A DNA stretch of 64,000 nucleotides, taken from the NCBI GenBank assembly GCA_021464415.1, contig CM038465.1, positions 23,591,839 through 23,655,838 on the forward strand. Direction: 5' to 3'. This stretch comes from Lonicera japonica. Taxonomy: Eukaryota; Streptophyta; Magnoliopsida; Dipsacales; Caprifoliaceae. The notes beneath the pieces are model-generated. The model did not search any database, was not told where the DNA came from, and worked only from the letters and a program-made list of their open reading frames with translations. The position numbers were made by a program, and so were the translations under genes. This document shows positions 1 through 10,966 of the stretch, in pieces; the stretch's first letter is position 1, and each line of letters starts with the position of its first letter.

Positions 1-870
1 TATACGGCGTTGATTACTATATCACTGCCATTCACAACAAAGACAACATTACAACAGTTAATGGTCATGACTAAGTTTTTGAAATCATATTTTGGAGAAT
101 CAAATTTCCAAATCTCTATGATAACTAAATAATTTTAACTTTTATTATTAGTTAGATTGAAATTAATGTACTAATCGACAAGTTGACTAGTGAGATAGTA
201 ATACTTAATTTGGGACGGAAAAATCTTAGAAGTGATCGTATTTAAATAAATAAGCTTAATTATACACGTACGTTAGAATTACATAACATTATCTTCAACA
301 ACTACTATGTGTGTGTTTCTATTTATGTATATATATCTATGGTTTGGATGTGCTCGTTGTTTTCCATTGTCACATGCATAACTATATATTATATATCTAT
401 GTCATTGGGATATTGTTTAATACCATATTACCGGTGGTGACATTAGAAATGGAGTTCATTTTTGATAGGGGCAAAATTAGAAATGTTCAAAGAATTATTT
501 TTTAATTTTCCTTCTCCTAACATAACTTCCTACTTTACAAGGAAAATGAACTTATTGAATAATTAACAAGCTATATATACAATGGTTACTAATTAATTAA
601 GGACAATATATTCTTATATATATTTTTATATGTAGTAGCCATAAAATGAAATGTGGTCCTCACTCTAATTTCGGTTACAATTAATATAGGCTGTGACAAT
701 TAAGTGAACAAAGAAAGATAGATGATTATATGTAGTGGTTGAATAAGTAAGGCAAGCTGGCAAGTGTCGTTGAAGTAGAGAGAGGAATCATCTTTTTCTA
801 ATCTAGGAAAAAGAGAAAACTAAAGATGAAAAAAAGTTGCTTGCCACATTAATAGTAATTAAACGTCACC
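1..870. repeat. Outer flank of repeat copy A (duplicated non-coding DNA)
   Basis: No gene is visible. The stretch recurs in inverted orientation at about 63531-64000 (for example the AAAAAGAGAAAACTAAAGATG region of A at 808-828 pairs with 63527-63547). Parts also recur inverted at 23930-24240 and 24700-24870. Positions 226-320 match, inverted, the DNA directly downstream of the CASP-like gene (25640-25742). These shared pieces are not collinear between copies, so the region has been rearranged as well as duplicated. Copy B at 58431 lacks this flank. Confidence 0.6.
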
Positions 871-3240
871 CTAATAGTAACAATTTCCAACCAAGCTACC
901 CTTCAAGATGTCAATTAATGCCCACTTACCCTAATTTTCTCCAAAAATATGAAACATAAAAAAATAACCAAGAGACTATCGATAAAAGACGAAACATTTA
1001 AAGCCAAATTAAAGGTAACGAAAAGCATGTATTACTATTTTTCACTTGTCATGAAAGAAGAACCATTTAGGGCTAAAGTAATTCTGACCCATCAAGTGAA
1101 AGTTGGTGCGCATCTTAACATAATGGGGTTTTCAATTAATTTGGTACCTTCTTGTGGGAGATGAATTTTGGATATGGGCCTTTGGCCGAGACCCAAGTTT
1201 GATAGCTGGTTTTAAAAATCCCTCTCCGAATTTTGCAAGCAACCCCTCTCCACTCTCAATCTCTTTCCTTCGGTGGCCATCTCTGCGATCCATGTCTAGG
1301 CCAAATTTTGAACAATGTTATATAGTGTTTATATATATAAAAACTTACTTTACTGTTGATTGCGTAAATATATAATTTCATCTATTTATGTGTATATATA
1401 TTTATTACATAATGTTATATTATTTCTAACTTCACTTTCTTCTATATTTTATTTTTTTCTATTTTTCTTTTAAAAAATAATTTGTCAAGGAATCTCCACA
1501 GGGACCCTTTACCCAACGGGGATGTGAATTACCCAATACCGCAAATCGGGGATGGAGGCGGAGATAAGGAAAAAATTAACGTAGTGGGGGTGGGGATGAA
1601 AATTATAAACCCAAACCCGACCCGCTGCCATTGTTAGAAGGACGAGAGGACTCCTAATAATATACCTGCAGTACTTCTAATGGAGTATCAATGAGGTGGT
1701 CCCGGATTTTTATCTGTCTTCGCAGACAAAGGATTTTGTTTGTTCACAATTCATGCGGTCTCTTTTTACTTTTTTTTTCAACAAAGTTTTCTTATGTCAT
1801 ATTGAATGTAGAATTAATTTTTATTAGTAGATCTGAGTCTATTGCTGGCCCAAAAAAATTTACACTTGGGAAGGATCGAATAGAGAATCTCTTGTTAAAA
1901 ATATCGCTCCCTCCAAGAACTCAATGGTAGAAAAGCCACTAAGCCAACCCTATGGATTAATCTCTCTCTACTCTATGGTCATTCCCCAAAATAAACTATT
2001 TTAAGATTTTATTTCGCTTAGCCACACTTTAAAATTTATTTCAAAAGTAATATAACTTAGAAATTCGAATCTAACATATTACAATTACAACATATTTTTT
2101 TGTCTCTTTGTAATAATTTATGTTTTGTTGGTAAAAATAATAAAATAAAAAGGAGAGAAAGAGTATTGTTGTCTATAAGTTTGGTTCCATGGTGGAGATA
2201 AAGGGGTGTCCCTACATAGGGTTAAGGGGGGCAATCGCCCTTCTTGGATTTCAAATTGTTTTAATACATATGAGGTGTTTTTTTTGAAAAATACTATATA
2301 GAGAGAGAAATTTATGTGTGTAAATTTATATTTGAGGGTATCTAACTGTAACGAGCAAAACTTTAGGGGTCATTACAAAATTATGACTTTTAGATATCAG
2401 ACCTTCACCCACTCACTTCCAGACATCATCTGTCCCTCTCTTTTTGGCTCTCTCTCTCTCTCTCTCTCTCTCTCGTATATCCTTCCTCGCTCTTCCATTT
2501 CAACTTTTCAACACTTCCACGAGTCTATTGCAGGCATGCAGCACACTTCATCCTCCATCCCTATCACTCCACACTTCTCATTTTAAGGTGAGTCTATTGC
2601 AGGGATGCAGCACACTTCATCCTCCATCCCTATCACTCTACCCTTCTAATTTAAGGTATTTATTTTTTAAATCTACTTTTTAATTTTAAGTATAAATTAA
2701 TTTCTTGATTATTTGCATAAGTTGTATTTTCTAAATAATTGTATGAAATTAAATGTATTTCTTAAAATATGGATTAATTGTTAAATATTTGGTGATCTAG
2801 GTTTAAACAATTTGTTTCTCATATGCACATATACGTACGCATCTGAGCTTATTTCCGCTTATTTTCCACCGGACCCCGCAATCATTTAACTTTGATTGGT
2901 TTTGAATTTAAATTAAAAAAAGCATTTTTTTTTCTCTACAGCCTAAGTGCACAATGGAGTTCTCTTTCCCTGTCTACCGATTTTCAAGCCTACATTTCCA
3001 CTGATTTGGTGCTTTCTCTCTCCACCGATTTGACTTTTTCTCTCTCTACCGATTTTCAAGCTTGAACTCCACCGATTTGGAGCTTTTTTCTCCACTGATT
3101 TGGCTCTCTCTCTCTCTCTCCCGATTTTGGAGCTCTCTCTCCAACGATTTGGAGCTTTCTCTCCATAGCAATTTTGGAGCTTTCTCCATTAGATTTCTAG
3201 GTTTTGAATATTGAATTTCTTGTTATAATTTCAAGTTTTG
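871..3240 (+). repeat. Long dispersed repeat, copy A
   Basis: Non-coding repeat of about 2.4 kb. Landmarks in order are a GGGGATGGAGGCGGAGATAA-type G-rich block near 1550, a GGGGGGCAATCGCCC block near 2226, a (TC)n tract at 2446-2475, a doubled CACTTCATCCTCCATCCC segment at 2540-2640, and a polypyrimidine series CACCGATTTGG at 3000-3190. The same order is seen direct at 58431-60590 and inverted at 61004-63530. It stops at about 3240, where a gypsy relic begins. No transposase frame is seen. The class of element is not certain; the G-rich blocks are common in plant non-autonomous DNA elements. Confidence 0.6.
2446..2475. repeat. (TC)n microsatellite
   Basis: Uninterrupted CT dinucleotides inside repeat copy A. 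The same tract occurs in copy B near 60100-60135, interrupted by one G, and as (GA)n in copy C near 61770-61800. Confidence 0.9.
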
Positions 3241-5474
3241 GATATAATTCTTTTATATGCTCAAAACCAAGTAATTTAGCATTAAGTGTAGAAATTAATA
3301 CATACCTTTGCGAAAGCGCATCGGCAACAATGTTTTGTTTACCTTGTACCGAATGACATATGAAATGTCTCAATGAACTCCATCCAGTGCACATGCCTCT
3401 TATTCAGCTTGTGTTGGCTCCTCAACTGCTTAAAAGACTTATGATCGGTGTGAATCACAAACTCCTTAGGCCAAAGGTAGTGTTTCCATGTTTCCAATGC
3501 TCTATCCAACGCATACAACTCTTTGTCATATGTCAGATAGTTCAAGGATGCCCCAACTCAATTTGTCACTAAAATAAGTGATTGGTTTTCCTTTGTGCAT
3601 AAGAACAACCCCTATTCCCAAACCCGATGCATCACACTCAAGCTCGAAAGATTTAGTAAAATCCAGTAATGCAAGTACAGGTGCATAGGTGAACTTCTCC
3701 TTAATCAATTTGAATGTCTTCTCTTCCTCATCCCCCCATTTGAATCTCACGTTCTTCTTGATCACCTCGATCAGCGGCGCGGCTATGGTACTAAAATCTT
3801 TCACAAACCACCGATAAAAGCTAGCAAGTCCGTAGAAACTTCCTACATTCCCCACACTTATAGGATTCGGCTACTCTTGTATTACATGTACTTTCTCCTC
3901 ATCAACCTGTATACCTTGTGCACTCATAACAAAACCAAGAAATACAAGCTTATCGGTGCAAAAAGTGCACTTCTTCATGTTAGCAAATAACTTTTCTTTT
4001 CTAAGCACTTCCAAAAATGATTTTAAATGCTCAACATGATCTTCCAAGGTTTTGCCATAAATCTAGATATCATCAAAATAGATAATAACAAATCTGCTTA
4101 TAAATGCAAGCAAAACATGATTCATTAAATGCATGAAAGTGCTCGATGCATTAGTTAGCCTAAAGGGCATCACTAACCACTAATATAAACCATGTTTAGT
4201 TTTAAAAGAAGTTTTCCATTCATCTCATTCTTTCATTCTAATTTGATGTTACCCACTTTTTAAATCAATTTTAGAAAATACATAAGCTCTTTGCAACTCA
4301 TCCAACATATCATCTAAGCAAGAAATAGGATGGTGATACTTTACCGTTATATTGTTGATAGATTGACAATCAACACACATTCTCCACTTCCCATCCTTCA
4401 TAGGCACTAAAATCACCGGAACGGCACATGGACTCATGCTTTCTCTCACGTACCCTTTCTCCATCAGTTCAGACACTTGCTTTTGTAGTTCCTTTGTCTC
4501 CTTCGAGTTGATTCGATAGGCTGGTCTGTTTGGAATGGTAACGCCAAGTACAAGATCAATTTGATGCTCAATCCCTCTAATTGGCGGTAATCCATGTGGC
4601 ATCTCTTCAGGAAAGACATCCGCATAATCCTGAAACAAAGAAACAATAGAACTAGGCAAAGACGAGTTAAGTTCGTTAGTATTTAAATATGCCTCCTTGT
4701 ACAAAAGTACAATAATCGGCTGACCTGAATACAACGCTCTTTTAATTTCACTCGCTCTCACATAAAAGTTCTTTTGTTCTCTCTCTTTCAGTTTTTACAA
4801 CTTTATTTTTTTTCTTTTCATCTCTTTCTCTTTTTTTCTCACTCTCTTTCATTTGCTCACTTTTTTTCTTTTACTCACTCTCCCTTTGTAATTTCAATTA
4901 ATCTTCATACACTTGCTTTGGTAACATAGGGACAAGAGTAATCGTCTTATGGTTTAGCACAAAAGAATATTTGTTGGTGAATCCATCATGCTTCACTCGG
5001 CGATCAAATTGCCATGCCCGCCCTAATAATAGGTGTCCGGCTTGCATTGGCACGATGTCGCATAAAACCTCATCTTCATATTTTTCAATACGAAACATGA
5101 CTAATACTTACTTGCTCCCCTTGATCTCTCCACTATCATTCAACCATTGCAATTTATATGGCTTGGGATGCTTAATAATAGCCCTAGCTTCTTCACCATA
5201 ATAGTACTTGCAACATTCGTACAACTTCCGCCATCAATGATCACACTACACACCTTATTGTTCATGAGGTATATAATATGGAAGAGATTTTCTCGTTGTA
5301 CTTCCTCATCTTCTTTAGCTCGCACATTAAGAGATTTTCTTGCAACTAACAAATCTCCTTGAACCGTAAGTTCTTTTTCTTCATCCACATCTTTCACATC
5401 TTCTAATGATGGCATAGAATCAGCATCTGACTCTTCGTCGGTCTCAATTTCCCCATTGTTTCAAATCACCATAG
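3241..5474 (-). pseudogene. Ty3/gypsy pol relic (protease, RT, RNase H)
   Basis: Read on the minus strand this is a decayed gypsy polyprotein. The protease comes first, with the active-site motif IIDGGSCTNVAS (within 5140-5415). A conserved LLGRAWQFDRRV segment follows (4898-5098), then the RT start with KDGKWRMCVDCQSIN (4249-4761). The RT catalytic motif YFDDI lies near 4060-4075 and is directly followed by a stop codon. Connection and RNase H frames follow (3526-3855, 3339-3545), ending in the NIVADALSQR motif near 3300. Several stops and frameshifts break it. Gag, integrase and both LTRs are missing. A lysine/glutamate-rich linker is seen as a polypyrimidine stretch at 4770-4900 on the plus strand. 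The left end abuts repeat copy A; the right end abuts a Tat-type LTR end at 5475. Confidence 0.85.
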
Positions 5475-6400
5475 TGTGAGAACCCGCGTTATCGTCACCC
5501 GAGGTCCTCGTGGGCGGCCATTCCGGTACTACTTTGAAAATCGATTTTGAAAAGAATAAAAGTTGCCAGTTTATTTTACTAAACAAGCAAAAAATGTTTG
5601 TGTAAAAGAGACATATTTATGGACTAAATATCCTCTTATACACAATGTACGTGAAACCAGTTGATTCAAAAGTTCGGGGATTAAGTTACGAATTGGGAAG
5701 GTGTTAGGCACCCAATTCGCCCTTTCGGTCTCTTAAGTACGATATGCACGTGTTATAATTCAGTTCTTGCATGCTATTACTATTACTTTACAGCTTTTTG
5801 TGCTTATCTTATAAACTGGGATTTTGGGGATGGGATGAAAATGATTTGTTTCTTAATTCACCCATAATTTTGAAAATAAGTGTGTGTGTGTGTGTGTGAT
5901 TTGAAAAAAAGAGAGTTTGATAATAGTATATGCAATGAAATAAGTGATTTTGTAAAGCTTTGGGCTTTTCGAAAACTGATTCGATGTGGAATCTTATATT
6001 CGATGTATTATGAGGCGCCTTGACCGATCGTATATGGTCTATTGATTAAACATGTACAGATGGAAATAGTGTTCTCATAATCGAGTATTCATCACATATA
6101 CACCGCAATCCATGAGTTAGACAAGGATATATAACGATTATCGATTCCTTCGCATAACAATACCGCAAATCCGGGCTCTTAGAAAAGTAAGAAAGTAATA
6201 ATACTATTTTGGAATTGGATTAGGGTTTGTTATACACCTTTGATTTTGAAAAAGAATTTGAAAAAGAATTTTGAAAAGATATCAAGTGATAGAAATTATG
6301 CAGACAAGAATATGAATTATAAAACTGACGAATAAATAAAATAAGAGAGAGAAAATTATACCTGAGCTCCCTTGGAGGAAGAGAATAAGGATCTCTTAGT
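5475..6400 (-). mobile_element. Tat-type LTR fragment (3' part of an LTR, minus strand)
   Basis: On the minus strand this matches the layout of the LTR at 34970-36541: a 'GGGTGCCTAACACCTTCCC' element (5706-5724; 'GGGTGCTTAACACTTTCCC' in the other LTR), then ACTGGCAACT, then a GC-rich block, ending in CGGGTTCTCACA at 5475 (GCGGATTATCACA in the other). The right boundary is not defined; I place it near 6400 only because the LTR-like character fades. No matching target duplication was found, and the gypsy pol reading frame starts exactly at the LTR end. Confidence 0.5.
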
Positions 6401-7058
6401 GTGTACCACAAAATCCTGTTGATTGTTGATGAATAATATGAATGGAGGGGGGGTTCCATTTAAAGTTGAAACAAATTTTTGGAGAGCAAGAAAAGATATT
6501 GCAACCAGGACTCTTGAAGCTTATCGCGAAACCTTCCTACTATTGGATCATGCTAATTTTTGGATATTTGTTGGGAATAGAAATATTCTATTAAGAGGGA
6601 TAAATCTTAGTGATACCATAGCCCGATACTCCAATAATAAATCAATCATAACTTCTAATCGCACCGTTGGATCGAGTTGAGTTTTGAATATGTTGTTCGG
6701 AATGAAAAGTTACTAATATTATATGAAAAATTAGGATAATTAGACGTCGTTTTGATGGCGAAAATGATCAATTTCCGCAGTCCAGCGAGATTTGAAAATA
6801 TCAGACCAGATCGCAATTTGACGCTATCAAATGCTAATATCTTCATATATATCTTATACATGATCCGCGAAGGTGAAATCCCTTTCTTCCTATTGAGTTT
6901 TTTTAAATTATTTTGTTCAATCTATACGCAATATGAAACGATCATGTAGTTATGTCTCCATCAACAATAAATGTCACGTATGCTATAACAAAATCACCAT
7001 AACGAACAAACGAAGGTTATTAAAAAACTTTAAGTACGATTTTCATTTTTGTAACCAT
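6401..7058. other. Non-coding stretch, nothing recognised
   Basis: AT-rich sequence with only short chance reading frames and no similarity I recognise to a protein or mobile-element end. Confidence 0.5.
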
Positions 7059-7114
7059 AAACTAAATACAACCACTTAAATAAAAAGCAGTTGCATTCTT
7101 TAAAAAGAAATTAG

Positions 7115-8447
7115 TGAAAGAGATATGTCCTAGGACTATTCATAGATTATGATTTGTGCTTGGATATCTTATGCTTATTGTTATTAATAAAGTTTATTTA
7201 TTTTACTTTATAATCTCTTGTAAATAATATTTATTAATACTAGTTCATCAAGTACGTGACTAGATTGTGGGATGCTAGTAATGTAATAATAATATTGTTT
7301 AGATGTCCCTAATCATGTATCAATAATCTAGGATCACATTGATATAATGATTAGAGTATGGGTCAGCTGATGACTATGTTCCACAAGTCATGGATATGGA
7401 GATATCAAGCTGAACATACTGATACTTGTTAGGGAACAAAGTATTGGACTGACCCGCTTTGGGGACACTGCGAGGAGTGTTACATAATGTCATCAGTGAT
7501 GTTCCCCATTTGTGATATCGTATTATCCTCAGACTTGAGATCGCCATGGTTACCAACATAAGGATTAGCATGTCAGGCATTATCAAACGTTGCTCTTGAC
7601 CGAGTAATTATAAAGATGATGACCGAGCATACTATGAACTATGTAGAGGTATGTGGTTGATCAAGATGGGATTTGTCACTCTCATATATTGAGAGAGATA
7701 TCGTTGGGCCCCTTGATAAGTGTAATTAATATTTGCATGGCCATGCACAAATGAGATGTCATTTGTTTTGGATTAATTATACTTAGAGATCAAGAAATAA
7801 AGATTGAACTATACAAGAATGACACTTGCCTAGTCTTGTGTTCAATCTAGATATCGATTGACAAAAGGAGTTAATGTGTGAAATATCAATTTAAGGTTGT
7901 GTCGTTTTTGACCTTTATACCCTTTGGATAATAGTAATGTTTTACTAGAAACCGCTTACTGTTCGTATAATAAAACGGGCTTTTAATTGTACGGCCAAAG
8001 AGTGTAAAACCTACATGGTCGCACACCAAAACGAGTTGGATCAAAACGAATTAAAACGGGCCAAGTTGGACTTGGGCCCAGTTCGTTTGTTGCTTAGGGT
8101 TCTCACTAGGGTTCCCTTATAAAAGGGAACCTTTGTTCTTCTTGGCCGTCAATGAAATTGAGAGAGGCAAGAAAATTCGAAATAGCAGAGAGAACCCTAG
8201 AGGGCGCTAGTACACCAAGCAAGATCTCATCTCGTTCGTGTGTGCATACCGTAGAGGCGTCGTGTTTTCTACGCTAAGGACGACAACAACAGAAGGATCA
8301 GATCCATCATGTTCGTTTCATTGACATCAAATCTCGATTAAGGTATGTCATCTGTCGATTTTATTGAACTGCATAGATCATAGGATTCAATGATTAGTGC
8401 GTAAATTAGTGTATGCGATGCATGATTACTGCCCTAATTTACTAACA
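7115..8447 (+). mobile_element. Solo LTR, probably Copia (1333 bp), target duplication ATTAG
   Basis: Starts TGAAAGAGATATGTCC and ends TTACTAACA. It is flanked by ATTAG at 7110-7114 and 8448-8452. The opposite palindrome arm (near 10905) has the unoccupied sequence, AAAGAAATTATTACTATAAAC. A TATA-like CCCTTATAAAAGGG, itself a near-palindrome, lies near 8113-8126, followed by a plausible transcribed R/U5 stretch. There is no internal region, so it is a product of LTR-LTR recombination. Assignment to Copia rests on LTR style only. Confidence 0.85.
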
Positions 8448-8778
8448 ATTAGTACTATAAACAGCATAGTGTTAAATTAAGCTCACTTTCCTTGATTGTA
8501 CATTAATCTCCAATATATTATCTGAGCTTGTTAGCTGCATTTAACCTATCCCATCTCCTCTCATCACCTTTCCGCAAGTTTTTCTATTAGTTTGCTCTGC
8601 GAATCCTAATTCTTGTTGTTCTTCATATTTTCTCTTAACTCGATCTTTTCTACAAATTCTCTGTATATATCAACTTATCCTAAACTCTTTAGTTTCTTAT
8701 TAATTCATATTCCATAAACCTCCCTTGATTTTTGTGATAACGGATTACAGATTATAGCAGAAAAATAGCAAGGGTTGG

Positions 8779-9285
8779 ATGTGTTGTGCTATATTCTCAG
8801 TCATTTTCTTTCCTCTACTCATCAACTTATTGGCTTTCATCATATTTACTTCGGACAAGTATGGCCCATCCTTTCCCCAATTTAATTTAATCGGTGTCGA
8901 ATATTTCTCGGCATCATTGGACACCGAGAAAATATTAAATGTATATATTTCATTGGTTGGTACAGTTACCAACCCAAGTAAACACTCGGCTATTGAAGTA
9001 CATGGCCTTGAAATGACTCTTTCTCACATTGTTGGATGTGAAGTCCTTGCCACCATGTCTTTCCCTCCTTTTGCAGTCTTTGTTAATGCTCCAATGGTTG
9101 ACACCCGCCTCCCCATTTGGCCCGAGCACCTTCAAATGACGAGGAAGGAGTTTGAAAGCGATTTTCTCTACTTCAATTTCAAGGGAAAGTTTGGCTTGTA
9201 CCAACACCTCTGGAGATCATTTCATGTGCCACTTAAATTCTATTTTAACTATAATTTTAGTGTGCATCGAGATGGGTCTTTATGA
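8779..9285 (+). pseudogene. NDR1/HIN1-like (LEA_2 domain) gene copy, left arm
   Basis: A 168-residue frame. It starts with a hydrophobic membrane segment (about residues 5-24), followed by a domain resembling the LEA_2 fold of NDR1/HIN1-like proteins: TVTNPSKHSAIEVHGLEMT at about 61-79, then a LATMSFPPFAV segment. Family members are membrane-anchored proteins, some linked to defence signalling. Compared with the right-arm copy, this one lacks six residues (KKLDHL in the other) after FPPFAV, and its upstream part is scrambled, so no longer N-terminus can be read. Usual family length is 200-260 residues, so it is short. I call it a probable pseudogene; family assignment is by pattern. Confidence 0.5.
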
Positions 9286-9605
9286 CACCAGAGTTATGAG
9301 CAGATACAATGGGATATATAGTGTGCTTTGTACTTTTTCGTCCGTAAATAATACTTGTATTTATATTTCGGTATGTTTACTTCTCTTTAGTGCACTTTTT
9401 ATCATAGATGTGATTTTCCCAGTTGCAAACCTGTAATTGACAACTATTTAGAAGAATACAAATCGGATGAATATATGCTTTAATCCATTGATTTCGAGGC
9501 CCAAGTGACTGACGTTATTTTGTGGAACTTGTGCACTCTAATGCATGGACTTACAATTTAATTTTGGGCTTAAAAATTGAAAAAATGCATAAAAATAAGT
9601 AACCC

Positions 9606-9788
9606 AATAACTTTTTAGCCCACCGCAAGTATTTTTTATTTTCTTATTTTTATGCATTTTTCCAGTTTTTAAGCCGAAAAATAAATTGTAAGTCCTCAAT
9701 AACTTTTTAGCCCAGCACAAGTAGTTTTTATTTTCTTATTTTTATGCATTTTTCCAGTTTTTAATCCCAAAAATAAATTGTAAGTCCA
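9606..9788. repeat. Direct duplication, 92-bp unit, at the palindrome centre
   Basis: Two adjacent units (9606-9697 and 9698-9788) both run from AATAACTTTTTAGCCCA to AATTGTAAGTCC with few differences. The left palindrome arm carries one inverted copy of the unit's end (9546-9600). Confidence 0.85.
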
Positions 9789-10044
9789 TGTTTTAGAGTG
9801 CACAAGTTCCACAAAATAACGTCAATTACTTGGGTATCGAAATCAATGGATTAAAGCATATATTCATCCGATTTGTATTCTTTTAAATAGTTGTCAATTA
9901 CAAGTTTGCCACTGGGAAAATCATATCTATGATAAAAAGTGCACTAAAGAGAAGTAAACTTAACAAAATATATATATACACGTATTATTTGTGGACGAAA
10001 AAGTACAATGCACACTATATATCCCATTGTATCTCCTCACAACT

Positions 10045-10629
10045 CTAGTGTCGTAAAGATCCATCTCGATGCACACTCAAATTATAGTTAAAATATGATT
10101 TAAGTGGTACATGAAATGATCTCCAGAGGTACTGATACAGGCCAAACTTTCCATCGAGATTGAAGTAGAGAAAATCGCTTTCAAACTCCTCCCTTATCAT
10201 TTGAAGGTGTTTGGGCTGAATGGAAAGGCGAGTGCCAACTATTGGAGCATTAACAAATAAATGATCCAATTTCTTGACTGCGAAAGGGGGGAAAGACGTG
10301 GTGGCAAGGACTTCACATCGCGCAATGTGAAAAAGAGTTATGTTAAGGCCTTGTACTTCAATGGTCGAGTGTTTACTTGGGTTGGTAACTATAACAACCA
10401 AGGTAATATTTACATTTAACATTTTCTCGGTGTCCAATGATACCTAGAAATATTCAACACTGGTTAAGTTAAATTGGGGAAATGATGGATCATACCTGAC
10501 CAAAGTAAATTTGATGAAGACCGAGAAGATGATGAGTAGAGGAATGAAAATGACTGAGAATATATCGCAGCACATCCAACCCTTGCTAGTGTTATGCGGT
10601 AATGTGTAACCCGCCACCACAAAAATCAA
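10045..10629 (-). pseudogene. NDR1/HIN1-like (LEA_2 domain) gene copy, right arm, with a premature stop
   Basis: On the minus strand the frame is open except for one TAG at 10444-10446. The left copy has TCG at that place, so a single base change explains it. The first ATG, equivalent to the left copy's start, is at 10575; the frame itself opens without ATG at 10629. A membrane segment lies near the start, and the LEA_2-like part reads TNPSKHSTIEV, SFPPFAVKKLDHLFVNAP and FESDFLYFNLDGKFGLYQ. It keeps the six residues lost from the left copy. With the stop, only a short N-terminal peptide would be made from the usual start. Convergent with the left copy, tail to tail. Confidence 0.55.
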
Positions 10630-10966
10630 GGGAGTTTTATGGAATATGAATTAATAAGAAACTAAGGAATCTAGGATAATTTAATATATACAGAGAATTT
10701 GTAGAAAAGATCAAGCTAAGAGAAAATATGAAGAACAACAAGAATTAGGATTCAAAGAGAAAATTAGTAGAAAAACTTGAGGAAAGGTGATGAGAGGAGA
10801 TGGGATGGCTTAAATGCGGCTAACGAGCTCAGATTATATAGTGGAGATTAATGTACAATCAAGGAAACTAAGCTTAATTTAACACTATGTTGTTTATAGT
10901 AATAATTTCTTTTTAATGAATGCTACTGCTTTTTATTTGAGTGGTAGTATTTAGTTTAGTCCAGTA

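Larger units (their letters stand above)
7059..10958. repeat. Large palindrome (inverted duplication)
   Basis: The arms are 7059-9600 (about 1.2 kb once the inserted solo LTR is removed) and 9735-10958. They read as reverse complements from the outer AAACTAAATAC-type end to an inner GGACTTACAATTTA segment. The loop is about 134 bp and holds part of a 92-bp direct duplication (9606-9697 and 9698-9788). Each arm carries one NDR1/HIN1-like gene copy, with the 3' ends facing the centre. The right arm keeps the uninterrupted version of the site where the solo LTR entered the left arm. Confidence 0.85.

Noticed and set aside
2314..2683. Ser/Leu-rich frames over the (TC)n tract, repeated at 60008-60350 and 61666-61926
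   Set aside because: Produced by translating a microsatellite and its flanks. Present in every repeat copy because the DNA is repeated.
3241..6400. Considered as one complete gypsy element on the minus strand
   Set aside because: The LTR belongs to the Tat type but the pol motifs do not, gag and integrase are missing, and no second LTR is present.
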